Part shown: one piece after another, positions 9,529-17,812 of the stretch
Position numbering within the stretch: position 1 is the stretch's first letter
Layout of the letters: each line of letters begins with the position of its first letter
Origin: Bradyrhizobium arachidis
GTDB lineage: Bacteria > Pseudomonadota > Alphaproteobacteria > Rhizobiales > Xanthobacteraceae
Assembly: GCF_015291705.1 (NCBI RefSeq)
Contig: NZ_CP030050.1
Coordinates: 6,510,001 to 6,574,000 of the forward strand
Reading direction: 5' to 3'
Length of the DNA: 64,000 nt
Notes under the pieces: generated by a model
What the model was told of the DNA's origin: nothing
The model's database searches: none
What the model saw: the letters and a program-made list of their open reading frames with translations, nothing else
Translations under genes and position numbers: made by a program

Positions 9529-9659
9529 CCTTCTCCCCGCGTGCGGGGAGAAGGTCGGGATGAGGGGGAGCCTCCGCAAACTCGGTGAGAGCTGGACTCG
9601 CGGAGAGTCCCCCTCACCCGCGCCTACGGCGCGGCCTCTCCCCGCACGCGGGGAGAGGC
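9529..9659. repeat. Palindromic repeat, 'CTTCTCCCCGCG' family
   Basis: Left arm CCTTCTCCCCGCGTGCGGGG and right arm ending CCGCACGCGGGGAGAGGCG, each an internal hairpin, with GAGGGGGAGCC / GTCCCCCTCACCC as the inner inverted segment. This is another repeat type common in rhizobial chromosomes. It fills the gap between two minus-strand genes. Confidence 0.85.
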
Positions 9660-9668
9660 GAAGAAAAA

Positions 9669-10196
9669 CTACGCCGCCCCGTCGCGCAGCGGTGGATGGT
9701 ACGACAGCGCGGTGTCCCACGGGAAGAATATCCACGTGTCCTGCGACACTTCGGTGATGAAGGTGTCGACCAGCGGACGTCCCATCGGCTTGGCATAGAC
9801 CGTGGCGAAATGCGCATCCGGCAGCATCTCGCGCACCATTCTGCCGGTCTTGCCGGTGTCGACGAGGTCGTCGACGATCAAAAGCCCCTTGCCGGTGCCG
9901 TTGCCGAGCTTCATGGCCGCCTCGGAAATGCCCTTGAGCACCTGAAGCTCGCCCTGCTTGTTGTGATCGTAGCTGGCGATGCAGACCGTATCGATCACGC
10001 GCACGCCGAGCTCACGGGCCACGATCGCAGCCGGCACCAGACCGCCGCGGGTGATCGCGATCACCGCGTGGAACGGGCCGACCTCGTTGAGGCGCCAGGT
10101 CAGCGCCCGGCAATCCCTGTGGAACTGGTCCCAGGACACCGGGAAGGCCTTGCCGGCCTTCTCCTGCGCATTCAGTTCCGGTGCTTCACCAGCCAT
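9669..10196 (-). CDS. gpt: Xanthine phosphoribosyltransferase (Gpt type)
   Basis: 175 residues from Met at 10196, chosen over an in-frame ATG 21 bases upstream because AGGAGA lies 5 bases before it. The purine salvage enzyme joins xanthine (or guanine) to PRPP. The PRPP-binding motif is [13 protein letters not shown] (about residue 105), the pyrophosphate loop is [11 protein letters not shown], and [11 protein letters not shown] is the N-terminal signature of Gpt proteins. FPWD near the C-terminus also fits. It is cytoplasmic or loosely membrane-associated. The length is slightly above that of E. coli Gpt (152 residues). Confidence 0.93.
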   Translation of the reverse strand: MAGEAPELNAQEKAGKAFPVSWDQFHRDCRALTWRLNEVGPFHAVIAITRGGLVPAAIVARELGVRVIDTVCIASYDHNKQGELQVLKGISEAAMKLGNGTGKGLLIVDDLVDTGKTGRMVREMLPDAHFATVYAKPMGRPLVDTFITEVSQDTWIFFPWDTALSYHPPLRDGAA

Positions 10197-10240
10197 TGTC
10201 GTCTCCTGCTTCGTCACACGTCCGGCAAGCCGGGCGCGAA

Positions 10241-10290
10241 AGCATGATCCGGAAAAGTGTGCAGCGGTTTTCCGACATGATCATGCTCGA
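10241..10290. repeat. Short repeat, 'GCATGATCCGGAAAA' family, copy 1
   Basis: GCATGATCCGGAAAAGTG and GCGGTTTTCCGACATGATC form an imperfect inverted repeat ending in CATGCTCG. A divergent relative lies at about 46806-46926 near a second chromosomal gene end. It is followed immediately by the terminator of the CinA-type gene. Confidence 0.75.
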
Positions 10291-10292
10291 AT

Positions 10293-10326
10293 AAAACGCT
10301 AAAGCGCCGCGCCCGGCGCTTTAGCG
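10293..10326 (-). terminator. Rho-independent terminator of the CinA-type gene, overlapping its stop codon
   Basis: A perfect 13-bp stem (CGCTAAAGCGCCG at 10297-10309 with its complement at 10314-10326) and 4-base loop. On the minus strand the stem is followed by TTTTATT. The right arm contains the stop codon of the minus-strand gene, so the hairpin begins in the last codons. Confidence 0.8.
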
Positions 10327-11058
10327 GGTGATGTTCAATCCCGCCAGCATGTCCTTCACCGCCGCCATCGCTGCCGCCAGCTTATCCGCATCGCGCGAGC
10401 GTACCACCAGATTGGTATTGGGCTTCTGCTCTTCGTCCATGAACGGATAGCTGCCGATGATGGTGTCCGGGTGAGCCTCCGCGATCGCCCGCAGCGGGCT
10501 GCCGATGTCGCCTTCCCGCGCATTGGCGCGGACCGATTCGGACAGCATGCGCACGCCGGATTTCAGCTTGGGCGAGACGATGTCCATCATCGCCTGCATG
10601 ATCGAGGGCACGCCGGCCATGACGATGACATTGCCGATCTTGAATCCGGGCGCGAGGATGGTCGCACTCTGGATCAGCTCGGCGCCGTTGGGGATGCGGG
10701 CCATGCGCAGGCGGGCCTCGTTGAGATCCTGCTCGCTCCAGCGCTCGCGGAAACGGGCGACCACCTCCGGGTGATGGTCGATGCCGACGCCAAAGGCCTT
10801 GGCGACGCTGTCGGCGGTGATGTCGTCATGGGTCGGCCCGATGCCGCCGGTGGTGAAGACATAGGTGTAGCGATGCCGCAGCGCATCCAACGCGGCGATG
10901 ATGTCGGCCTCGTCGTCGGAGACGACCCGGACTTCCTTCAGGTCGATGCCGATATTGGTCAGGTATTCGGCGATGAAGCCGATATTCTTGTCTTTGGTCC
11001 GGCCGGACAGGATTTCATCCCCGATGACCAGAATGCCCGCCGTGACGATCTCGCTCAT
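10321..11058 (-). CDS. CinA-family molybdopterin-binding-domain protein
   Basis: 245 residues from Met at 11058, the family start; a longer open frame upstream is not needed. The MoCF-biosynthesis fold is shown by LVIGDEILSGRTKDKN at the N-terminus, VVSDDEADI, and TTGGIGPTHDDIT, the signature shared with MoaB/MogA and the N-terminal domain of CinA. The C-terminal nicotinamide-nucleotide amidase domain of full CinA is absent. In other bacteria the N-terminal domain hydrolyses ADP-ribose or FAD-type nucleotides, but stand-alone alphaproteobacterial forms are uncharacterised. It is divergent from the ATP-grasp gene. Confidence 0.88.
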   Translation of the reverse strand: MSEIVTAGILVIGDEILSGRTKDKNIGFIAEYLTNIGIDLKEVRVVSDDEADIIAALDALRHRYTYVFTTGGIGPTHDDITADSVAKAFGVGIDHHPEVVARFRERWSEQDLNEARLRMARIPNGAELIQSATILAPGFKIGNVIVMAGVPSIMQAMMDIVSPKLKSGVRMLSESVRANAREGDIGSPLRAIAEAHPDTIIGSYPFMDEEQKPNTNLVVRSRDADKLAAAMAAVKDMLAGLNITR

Positions 11059-11339
11059 TGCCTTCAGTCCCTCACCTGTCGTCTCGACTTTGCCGAGGTA
11101 ACGCGTTGAAGTCACGCGGTTTTGCTGCCGAAATAAGCAGTCCTCAGCCATTTTTTCAGGCAAGCCGCCAGTCGTCCCCGGCAAATGCCCCTCCACCATG
11201 CTTATCGCGCTGGCCCGGCCCTTGCTACCACATGAAAGTCATGCACTCTTGCCGCATGGCCACAGGACGTTGCGGTCTGCACCTGGACCTCACCGACCTG
11301 ACCATTGGCGCAACGCCTTGCGGAGACAAGTCGGGATCT

Positions 11340-12758
11340 ATGGCAATCGCGTTTGACGAAATGAATATTCCCGGCGGGGACCTTCGCCCCGCCTATCAGG
11401 AGCTGGCACGCTGGCTCAAAGAGACGCCGCCCGAGGCGCTCGAATATCGCCGCCAGGAAGCCGAGCTCCTGTTTCGCCGCATCGGCATCACCTTCGCGGT
11501 CTATGGCGAGGCCGAGTCCACCGAGCGCCTGATCCCTTTCGACGTGATTCCCAGGATCATGTCCGGCAAGGAATGGGCGCTGCTGGAGAAGGGCCTGAAG
11601 CAGCGCGTGCGCGCGCTCAACATGTTCCTGCGCGACATCTATCACGGCCGCGACATCCTGCGCGCGGAGGTCGTGCCTGACGATCTGATCTTCCAGAACC
11701 CGGTCTTCCGCCCCGAGATGAACGGCCAGCAGGTGCCCCACGACGTCTACGTGCACATCGCCGGCATCGACATCGTCCGGGTCGACGCCGAGGACTTCAT
11801 CGTGCTGGAGGACAATGCGCGCACGCCGTCGGGCGTGTCCTACATGCTGGAAAACCGCGAGATCATGATGCGGCTGTTTCCGGATCTGTTCGCTCGCCAC
11901 AAGGTGGCGCCGGTCGAACGCTATCCGGACGAGCTGCTCGCGGCCTTGCGCTCGGTCGCGCCGCAAAGCGCCTCCGGAGAGCCGACCGTCGCGCTGCTGA
12001 CGCCGGGCGTCTACAATTCCGCCTATTACGAGCACTCCTTCCTCGCCGACAAGCTCGGTATCGAGCTGGTCGAGGGCCGCGACCTCATCGTCAAGAACAA
12101 CGAAGTGTTCATGCGGACGACGGAAGGGCTGAAGCGGGTCGACGTGATCTATCGCCGCGTCGACGACGATTTCCTCGATCCCCTCACCTTCCGCCCCGAC
12201 TCCGTGCTCGGCGTGCCCGGGCTGATGTCGGCCTATGCGGCCGGCAATATCACGCTCGCCAACGCTGTCGGCACCGGCATCGCCGACGACAAGGCGATCT
12301 ACTCCTACATGCCTGACATCGTGAAATTCTATCTCGGCGAGGAGCCGATCCTGAAGAACGTGCAGACCTGGCGCTGCCGTGAGCCGAAGGATCTGGCTTA
12401 CGTGCTGGACAATCTCGGCGAGCTCGTCGTCAAGGAGGTGCACGGCTCCGGCGGCTACGGCATGCTGATCGGCCCCGCCGCGACGAAAGCGACGATCGAG
12501 GCGTTCCGCGAAAAGCTCAAGCGCGAGCCGGAAGGCTTTATCGCCCAGCCGACGCTGGCGCTCTCGACCTGCCCGACCTGCACCGCAAGTGGCCTTGCGC
12601 CGCGCCACGTCGACCTCAGGCCCTTCGTGCTCACCGGCAGCAAGCGCACCACGATCGTGCCGGGCGGGCTGACGCGCGTCGCGCTGAAGGAAGGTTCGCT
12701 CGTGGTGAATTCGAGCCAGGGCGGCGGCACCAAAGACACCTGGATTCTGGACGAGTAG
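11340..12758 (+). CDS. Circularly permuted ATP-grasp protein (COG2308/DUF404-DUF407)
   Basis: 472 residues from Met at 11340. The N-terminal part carries LARWLKETPPEALEYR and NMFLRDIYHGR; ATP-grasp elements follow in permuted order, with LEDNARTPSGVSYMLENR (metal-binding loop) before VKEVHGSGGYGMLIGP (nucleotide-binding Lys and glycine loop). Iyer and Aravind described such proteins as predicted amidoligases encoded with alpha-E, transglutaminase-like and Anbu genes. The two following genes are exactly alpha-E and transglutaminase. The product is therefore expected to form amide or peptide bonds in the cytoplasm; the substrates are not known. Confidence 0.93.
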   Translation: MAIAFDEMNIPGGDLRPAYQELARWLKETPPEALEYRRQEAELLFRRIGITFAVYGEAESTERLIPFDVIPRIMSGKEWALLEKGLKQRVRALNMFLRDIYHGRDILRAEVVPDDLIFQNPVFRPEMNGQQVPHDVYVHIAGIDIVRVDAEDFIVLEDNARTPSGVSYMLENREIMMRLFPDLFARHKVAPVERYPDELLAALRSVAPQSASGEPTVALLTPGVYNSAYYEHSFLADKLGIELVEGRDLIVKNNEVFMRTTEGLKRVDVIYRRVDDDFLDPLTFRPDSVLGVPGLMSAYAAGNITLANAVGTGIADDKAIYSYMPDIVKFYLGEEPILKNVQTWRCREPKDLAYVLDNLGELVVKEVHGSGGYGMLIGPAATKATIEAFREKLKREPEGFIAQPTLALSTCPTCTASGLAPRHVDLRPFVLTGSKRTTIVPGGLTRVALKEGSLVVNSSQGGGTKDTWILDE

Positions 12759-12763
12759 AGAGA

Positions 12764-13708
12764 ATGCTGTCGCGTACCGCCGAAAACCTCTACTGGCTCG
12801 CCCGCTACGTCGAACGGGCCGAGTATCTCGCGCGCACCATCGATGCGACCTTGCGCGTCACAGCCCTGCCGGCCGCCTATATCGGCAAGACCAATGAATG
12901 GGACTCCGCGCTGCTCACCGCCGGCGTCGCCGCCAGCTTCTACCAGACCTATGAGGAAGCCAACGAGCACAACGTCGTCGACTATCTCTCGTTCTCCGCG
13001 GACAACCCGTCCTCAATCCGGAACTGCATCGAGGCGGCGCGGCTGAACTCGCGCTCGGTGCGCACCGCGTTGACCAGCGAGATGTGGGACACCATCAACT
13101 CGGCCTGGATCGAGCTGCAGGCGGTCTGGAGCAAGGGCACCTCGACGCGCGAGGACCTCGCAAAGTTCCTGCGCTTCGTGCAGGAGACCTCGCTGCGCTT
13201 CGACGGCTCGGCCTACCGGACCATGCTGCGCAACGACGCGTACTGGTTCTCGCGGATGGGCGTGCATCTGGAACGCGCCGACAACACCGCGCGCATCCTC
13301 GACGTGAAGTATCACGTGCTGCTACCCGAGGAGGAGCATGTCGGGGGCCCGCTCGACTTCTACCAGTGGAGCTCGATCCTGCGCTCGGTCTCGGCGCTGA
13401 CGGCCTATCACTGGGTCTACCGCGAGACGCTGAAGCCCTGGCTGATCGCGGACCTGCTCATCCTCAACGACACGCTGCCGCGCTCGCTTGCCAGCTGCTA
13501 CGGCAATCTCGTGCGCAACCTCGACCAGATCGGCGTCGCCTATGGCCGCCAGGGCCCGGCCCAGCGCCACGCCCGCGGCATCCGCAACCGGCTGGAACAC
13601 AGCAACATGAACGACATTTTCCAGCACGGCGTGCATGAATTCATTCAGGAATTCATCGCGGATAATTCCAGGCTGGGCGAAATCATCACGAAGCAGTATT
13701 TGATCTGA
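12764..13708 (+). CDS. Alpha-E domain protein (COG2307/DUF403)
   Basis: 314 residues, almost entirely helical. The N-terminus MLSRTAENLYWLARYVERAE is the hallmark of the alpha-E family, and FSRMGVHLERADNTARILD is its second conserved segment. The gene begins 5 bp after the ATP-grasp gene. The biochemical role is unknown; constant linkage to the permuted ATP-grasp enzyme suggests a partner or substrate-handling subunit of a predicted peptide-ligase complex. A palindromic repeat separates it from the transglutaminase gene downstream. Confidence 0.93.
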   Translation: MLSRTAENLYWLARYVERAEYLARTIDATLRVTALPAAYIGKTNEWDSALLTAGVAASFYQTYEEANEHNVVDYLSFSADNPSSIRNCIEAARLNSRSVRTALTSEMWDTINSAWIELQAVWSKGTSTREDLAKFLRFVQETSLRFDGSAYRTMLRNDAYWFSRMGVHLERADNTARILDVKYHVLLPEEEHVGGPLDFYQWSSILRSVSALTAYHWVYRETLKPWLIADLLILNDTLPRSLASCYGNLVRNLDQIGVAYGRQGPAQRHARGIRNRLEHSNMNDIFQHGVHEFIQEFIADNSRLGEIITKQYLI

Positions 13709-13715
13709 TACACGC

Positions 13716-13798
13716 CGTCATTCCGGGGCGGTCCGAAGGACCGAACCCGGAATCTCGAGATTCCGGGTTCGATGCTGGCGCATCGCCCCGGAATGACG
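13716..13798. repeat. Palindromic repeat, 'CATTCCGG' family, copy 3
   Basis: CGTCATTCCGGGGCGGTCC to CGCCCCGGAATGACG, the most compact copy, with the inner arms meeting at AATCTCGAGATT. It lies inside the ATP-grasp/alpha-E/transglutaminase cluster, 7 bp after the alpha-E stop and 21 bp before the transglutaminase start. Confidence 0.9.
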
Positions 13799-13819
13799 AC
13801 GCCAGAACAACGGTCCACC

Positions 13820-14668
13820 ATGCGCCTGCGAATCCAGCACACCACGACCTATCGCTACGAGCCGGCAGCGACCAGCGTGATCCAGATCCTGCGCATGACG
13901 CCCGGCAGCCATGACGGGCAATATGTGGCGGAATGGCAGATCGACGTCTCCACCGACACCAAGCTCGACCCCCATGAGGACGCATTCGGCAACGTCATCC
14001 ATGTGCTGTCCTGCGGCCCCGTCGGCGACATCAGGATCACCGCCGAGGGCCTGATCGAGACCCACGATACCGGTGGCGTGCTGCGCGGCGCCGACGAGCG
14101 TTTTCCGGCCGGCATGTTCCTGCGCACGACCGACCTCACCTCCGTCAATCCGGCGATGATGGCGGTGGCGCGCCAGCTGCGCAGCGAGGCCGAGAACGAC
14201 ACGCTCGGCTTCCTGCACACGCTGATGACTGAGATCAGCGACCACATGACCTTCGACGAGGACCCGACCAACAGCGGCACCTCGGCGGCCGAAGCCTTCA
14301 CGCTCAAGCGCGGCGTCTGCCAGGACTATGCGCACATCTTCATCGCCTGCGCCCGCACCGGCGGCGTGCCGGCCCGCTTCGTCTCCGGCCATTTCCTCCG
14401 GGCCGACGGCACGGTGCACCAGGACGCCGGCCACGCCTGGGCGGAGGCCTACGTGCCTGACCTCGGCTGGGTCGGCTTCGATCCCGCCAACAGCATCTGC
14501 GCCACCGACGCCCATGTCCGCGTCGCCATTGGGCTCGATTATCTCGGCGCAGCGCCCGTGCGCGGCACCCGCTACGGCGGCGGCATGGAGACGCTGACGG
14601 TGGCGGTCAAGGTCGACCAGGCCGGCCGCGGCGGCCAGTCGCAATCGCAGTCCCAGCGGCAGGGCTAG
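13820..14668 (+). CDS. Transglutaminase-like cysteine peptidase (COG1305 type)
   Basis: 282 residues from Met at 13820; an earlier in-frame ATG falls inside the palindromic repeat and is rejected. An N-terminal beta domain (about residues 1-80, HTTTYRYEP) precedes the transglutaminase-like fold with catalytic Cys167 in RGVCQDYAH, His205 in DAGHAWAEA and Asp221 in GFDPAN. No signal peptide is seen, so it should act in the cytoplasm. It completes the predicted peptide-ligase and peptidase trio with the permuted ATP-grasp and alpha-E proteins. The C-terminus ends in a Gln/Ser-rich tail. Confidence 0.93.
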   Translation: MRLRIQHTTTYRYEPAATSVIQILRMTPGSHDGQYVAEWQIDVSTDTKLDPHEDAFGNVIHVLSCGPVGDIRITAEGLIETHDTGGVLRGADERFPAGMFLRTTDLTSVNPAMMAVARQLRSEAENDTLGFLHTLMTEISDHMTFDEDPTNSGTSAAEAFTLKRGVCQDYAHIFIACARTGGVPARFVSGHFLRADGTVHQDAGHAWAEAYVPDLGWVGFDPANSICATDAHVRVAIGLDYLGAAPVRGTRYGGGMETLTVAVKVDQAGRGGQSQSQSQRQG

Positions 14669-14774
14669 GCGCAGCGTTACAGCTGTAATCGACGACCGTC
14701 GCGCTGAAACCGCGCCGTAGCGCCATCCGTTCAACCTTCGTTGCGATCCGTTTCCGCAACAGAGGTTGAGACAG

Positions 14775-15974
14775 ATGCGGCTTCAAGAAAAGACCAAAAC
14801 ACATTCCGTGCAACTGCGCGATCCCCACAAGGACATGCTTGCGGGCATCCAGAAACTGGCGCCGTCGATCAAGGCTCGCGCCGCCGAGATGGAAGCCGCG
14901 CGCTGCGTCTCGCCTGATATCGTGGAGCGGCTGAAGGCGATCGGGATCTTTCGCATGTTCGTGCCGCGAAGCCATGGTGGGCTGGAGCTGGATTTTCCGG
15001 CCGGAATGGAGGTCATCAGGGCACTTGCCCGTCTCGACGGCTCGATCGGCTGGATCACGGTCGTCGCCGGAGCCAGCAGCCTGTTCGTCGCCGCGTCACG
15101 CCCGGAATTGTACAAGCGCATCTATCAGGACGGGCCTGATACGGCGATCTGCGGCTCGTCCCAACCCGGTGGAACGGCAGAGCGCGTGGACGGCGGCTAT
15201 CGCGTCAAGGGCCGCTGGCCGTTTGTCAGCGGTTGCACGCATGCCGAATGGATCGGCGGGTTCTGCATCGTCACCGAGAATGGCAAACCGATCCCGGGCG
15301 CGCAGGGCAAGCCGCAGGTTCGCGTCGTGGCGCTGCCGGCGCGCGACTGGGAGATCGAGGACACCTGGCACGCGGCGGGGCTCAAGGGCACCGCCAGCCA
15401 TCACGTCACGCTGAAGGAGACGCTGGTTCCCGAGGCGGATTTCATCGATCTCGAAGCAGGCCCGCAGCAGCCGGGTCCGCTCTATCAGGCGGTGCGGCAA
15501 TGGCTGCCCCTGGTGCACGGCGCAGTCACGGTAGGCATGGCGGAGGGCGCCGTCGATGAACTGCTCGCGCTTGCCGATACCGGAAGGCAGCAATTGTATG
15601 CGGCCGTGCCGATGCGGGAGTCCGAGACCTTCCATTACGAGCTCGGCCGGATTTCCGCTGACCTCGCTGCCGCGCGGGCGTTTCAAGAGGCCCAGGCCGC
15701 CAGCCACTGGCGTCACGCGGTGTCGGGAACGCTGAACGACGAAGACCTCGTCATCGAAGGGGCTCGATCCGCGACCTGGCTCGCCACGACCTGCGTCCGC
15801 ATCGCCGATGCCTGCTTTGCGCTGGCCGGAAGCAGCGCGGTCTACGACACTTCGCCGTTGCAGCGGCGTCTGCGCGACCTCCATGTCGCAGCTCAGCACG
15901 CTCACGCGCAGCAGAGGCAGTATGTCGACATCGGCAAGCTGGCCTTGCGTCGTTCGACCGCGCATGCCGGCTGA
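14775..15974 (+). CDS. Acyl-CoA dehydrogenase-fold flavin monooxygenase-like protein
   Basis: 399 residues from ATG 14775 with GAGG upstream. The fold is that of acyl-CoA dehydrogenases: an N-terminal helical domain with FRMFVPRSHGGLELDF, a central beta domain with GRWPFVSGCTHAEW (flavin-binding region) and DTWHAAGLKGTASHHV, and a C-terminal helical domain. This form (HpaH/DszC/IBA hydroxylase group) usually oxygenates aromatic or heterocyclic substrates with FMNH2 or FADH2 supplied by a separate reductase. The catalytic Glu of true acyl-CoA dehydrogenases is not evident. No reductase gene is adjacent. The next gene is the interrupted decarboxylase-family gene, 54 bp on. Confidence 0.85.
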   Translation: MRLQEKTKTHSVQLRDPHKDMLAGIQKLAPSIKARAAEMEAARCVSPDIVERLKAIGIFRMFVPRSHGGLELDFPAGMEVIRALARLDGSIGWITVVAGASSLFVAASRPELYKRIYQDGPDTAICGSSQPGGTAERVDGGYRVKGRWPFVSGCTHAEWIGGFCIVTENGKPIPGAQGKPQVRVVALPARDWEIEDTWHAAGLKGTASHHVTLKETLVPEADFIDLEAGPQQPGPLYQAVRQWLPLVHGAVTVGMAEGAVDELLALADTGRQQLYAAVPMRESETFHYELGRISADLAAARAFQEAQAASHWRHAVSGTLNDEDLVIEGARSATWLATTCVRIADACFALAGSSAVYDTSPLQRRLRDLHVAAQHAHAQQRQYVDIGKLALRRSTAHAG

Positions 15975-16261
15975 CCGTGCGAGCCGTGCTACACTCGCGG
16001 GATCAGACCTGACCCCGCGAGGACCCCCATGGCGACCGTGAAGCTGCTGTCGGACGATGAACTCTCCACCGAGGCGCGCGCCGTTTTCGACGATATCCGC
16101 AAGGTGCGGAAGTCGGACTTCGTCAACAATTTCTGGCGCGCGCTGGCACATGATCCGAAGACGCTGCGGCGGACCTGGGAGAGCATCAAGGAGGTGATGG
16201 GTCCGGGCGCGCTCGATCCCAAGGTCAAGGAGATGCTCTATGTCGCGGTGTCGATCGCGCA

Positions 16262-16277
16262 CGGCTGCAGCTACTGC
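16262..16277. repeat. attL core (left copy of 16-bp direct repeat)
   Basis: CGGCTGCAGCTACTGC, identical at 28952-28967; identity continues as N-TCC after one mismatch (T here, A on the right). It encodes GCSYC of the CMD protein in the host reading frame. Confidence 0.9.
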
Positions 16278-16335
16278 TTCCCCAAACACTATAAAAATAG
16301 CTGTTTTATCCAAAACGTCGGTTTTACCGCCGATC

Positions 16336-16349
16336 TATATGCCAAAAAC
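16336..16349 (+). repeat. Left subterminal direct repeat, candidate integrase arm site
   Basis: TATATGCCAAAAAC, 14 bp, occurs again in the same orientation at 28817-28830. The copies lie about 60 bp inside the left core and about 120 bp inside the right core, as expected of arm-type binding sites for the integrase or excisionase. Confidence 0.6.
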
Positions 16350-16359
16350 CATAGGCCGG

Positions 16360-16737
16360 TCAGTCGATCGCCGTCGCCTTGATCGCTTCGATAAACAGCG
16401 CGACGCGCGGGCCTGTGAGGCTCAATCGTTCGTCGGTAAGCGCGGTTTGGACGTTGTGCTTTAGATCGCGCATACCGTGGTTCGTTGCCAGCATGGCGCG
16501 GACCTTTTCGCGTCCCATTCGTTCACAGAATTGCTTTGCCAGCGATGGATAGTCTGGAACGCGCTGATGGGCGTAGCGCTCAATGATCGGTGCGAGGGTT
16601 ATCGGTGTCAGCCCGGTATCTCTGCTGATTTTGAGAATTTCCGTGCCGTGTTGTGATGGTGGTAGCGAAGCGATTTTCGCGCATTGCTCTTGAACGCGGT
16701 TGAAGAATGCAAGCGTTCCTTCGTTACGTCCGGTCAT
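16360..16737 (-). CDS. Unknown small protein, last gene of element leftward operon
   Basis: 125 residues from Met at 16737, preceded by GAAAAGA. The longer open frame upstream runs through the terminator at 16762 and is rejected. The protein is charged and mostly helical, with FNRVQEQCAK near the start and ERYAHQRVPDYPSLAKQF in the middle. No family is recognised. It is the gene nearest the left attachment site, about 85 bp from it. Confidence 0.65.
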   Translation of the reverse strand: MTGRNEGTLAFFNRVQEQCAKIASLPPSQHGTEILKISRDTGLTPITLAPIIERYAHQRVPDYPSLAKQFCERMGREKVRAMLATNHGMRDLKHNVQTALTDERLSLTGPRVALFIEAIKATAID

Positions 16738-16761
16738 TGTGGTCTTTTCTCGGAAATACAA

Positions 16762-16800
16762 ACCCCGCTTGCAAGCGTACTTCCGGCCTGCAAGCGGGGT
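16762..16800 (-). terminator. Terminator-like hairpin within the leftward operon
   Basis: Perfect 12-bp stem, ACCCCGCTTGCA with its complement TGCAAGCGGGGT, and a 15-base loop. It lies between the 58-residue gene and the 125-residue gene. On the minus strand the stem is followed by TTTGTATTTCC. It may terminate or attenuate transcription before the last gene. Confidence 0.7.
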
Positions 16801-16825
16801 GCATGAACCAGCAATGGAGAAGCGA

Positions 16826-17002
16826 CTAACCTTTGCCGGTGCATTCAATTTTGGAAATAACGAACCTATCGAGACTGCGCATGTGGTCGGCGTGCAAGAT
16901 GATGATGGCTTTGTCGCCGTCCTGTGCAAGCAATTCCTGCATGTACTCGAAAATGTGTGCTCCAATTTCGCGGTGATCGTTGTCGCTGAGTTTCGTTGCC
17001 AT
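16826..17002 (-). CDS. Unknown 58-residue acidic protein
   Basis: 58 residues from Met at 17002, preceded by AGGAT. The sequence opens MATKLSDNDHREIGAHIF and ends in ISKIECTGKG, giving an amphipathic helical protein with an IIILHADH strand. No family is recognised. It starts 10 bp after the stop of the 153-residue gene and belongs to the same leftward operon. Confidence 0.65.
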   Translation of the reverse strand: MATKLSDNDHREIGAHIFEYMQELLAQDGDKAIIILHADHMRSLDRFVISKIECTGKG

Positions 17003-17012
17003 GGGTGTTATC

Positions 17013-17474
17013 CTATTGGACGTTGTTAGACGGCCGTCCGGATTGCCGCATCTGCGCGAGCCATGCTGCGCGGATTTCTTCAAATTCATGCTTGTGCGTG
17101 CGACGAACGCGTCCGCAAAAATGCGCATCCTCGCCATATGCCAGATGTTCGTTATTGCTGATGCATCGCATCAATGCGCACATCACGTCGTTGACGTTCA
17201 TCGAACCGGGAAAGAGATCAAGCAACCGGTTCATGTATCCCTTTTCTGTCGCGCTCGGATACTTACGGTAGAGCCATGCAGCCAAATCGGTCAGCGCAAG
17301 CCAATCGAGTTGTAGTGTCTTTGGCGCGCGCGTGACGTGCAGGCGCTCAAACGTCGCGTCAATAAATTCGCATTCGATGTCGGGTGTTGGACGGCGACCT
17401 TTCGCGATGCCGAGAATAAATCCGTCCTCAACTTCGAAAGTCAAATTAGCTTGTTCAACATAAATCGTAATCAT
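17013..17474 (-). CDS. Unknown 153-residue element protein
   Basis: 153 residues starting MITIYVEQANLTFEVEDG, a beta-rich N-terminus followed by a helical part with LQLDWLALTDLAAWLYRKY and a His/Cys-containing segment (GEDAHFCGRV). No known domain is recognised. The start codon overlaps the stop of the upstream 113-residue gene by four bases, indicating coupled translation. Its place in the leftward operon suggests a role in the element's own life cycle, such as interference with or use of a helper phage (inference). Confidence 0.7.
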   Translation of the reverse strand: MITIYVEQANLTFEVEDGFILGIAKGRRPTPDIECEFIDATFERLHVTRAPKTLQLDWLALTDLAAWLYRKYPSATEKGYMNRLLDLFPGSMNVNDVMCALMRCISNNEHLAYGEDAHFCGRVRRTHKHEFEEIRAAWLAQMRQSGRPSNNVQ

Positions 17475-17812
17475 TTCTGCGCCTCACCAAACCAGATTTG
17501 TGCTGCCTCAACGTCGCTCATCGCGGTCGGTATCCGGGGTGCCTTTCCGAATAGCGCTTCATCGATATCGCGGCGCAATCGCGGTGACGTATCGTGTTCA
17601 AGCATGCGAGCATAAGGACGTGCGTCCGGCTCGTTGTCGTCATCGAGCACCAAACATCGCCTGAGCCAATCACCGTATCGTTGGTGCCAATACCAGTAGT
17701 AGTCGCGTTGTTCATCGGTGAGTGTTTCGAAGCGTGCAGCAAGCGAGTTAGCGGGCTTCACGATTGCAATAAGTGCAGCAAGCCTGTTGCGGTCGCGATC
17801 ACTTACCGGCAT
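17471..17812 (-). CDS. Unknown 113-residue element protein
   Basis: 113 residues from Met at 17812 (MPVSDRDRNRLA), which overlaps the upstream gene by 14 bases. Aromatic-rich DYYWYWHQRYGDWLRR lies in the middle and MSDVEAAQIWFGEAQK at the C-terminus. It may be a DNA- or protein-binding helical protein, but no family is recognised. An upstream start is possible but would extend the overlap further. Confidence 0.65.
   Translation of the reverse strand: MPVSDRDRNRLAALIAIVKPANSLAARFETLTDEQRDYYWYWHQRYGDWLRRCLVLDDDNEPDARPYARMLEHDTSPRLRRDIDEALFGKAPRIPTAMSDVEAAQIWFGEAQK

Larger units (their letters stand above)
16029..16382 (+). pseudogene. Carboxymuconolactone decarboxylase-family gene, 5' fragment, interrupted by the element
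   Basis: Codons 1-83 (16029-16277) belong to an AhpD-like/CMD-family protein and end at HGCSYC, the CxxC redox or catalytic motif. Then the frame runs 34 more codons into the element before a stop. CMD-family proteins of this size are trimeric or hexameric helical enzymes or peroxidase partners. The missing 52 codons, IHSHTAAARAKG onwards, are at 28968-29126 in the matching phase; joining the parts gives a 135-residue protein of normal length. The His of the C-S-x-x-H type active site is on the other side of the element, so the fragment should be inactive. Confidence 0.93.

Noticed and set aside
13772..13820. Upstream start for the transglutaminase gene
   Set aside because: The extra codons come from the palindromic repeat and do not match the family N-terminus.
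16262..16300. tRNA or tmRNA gene as attachment site
   Set aside because: The core repeat lies within a protein-coding gene in frame and no tRNA-like fold is visible at either end.
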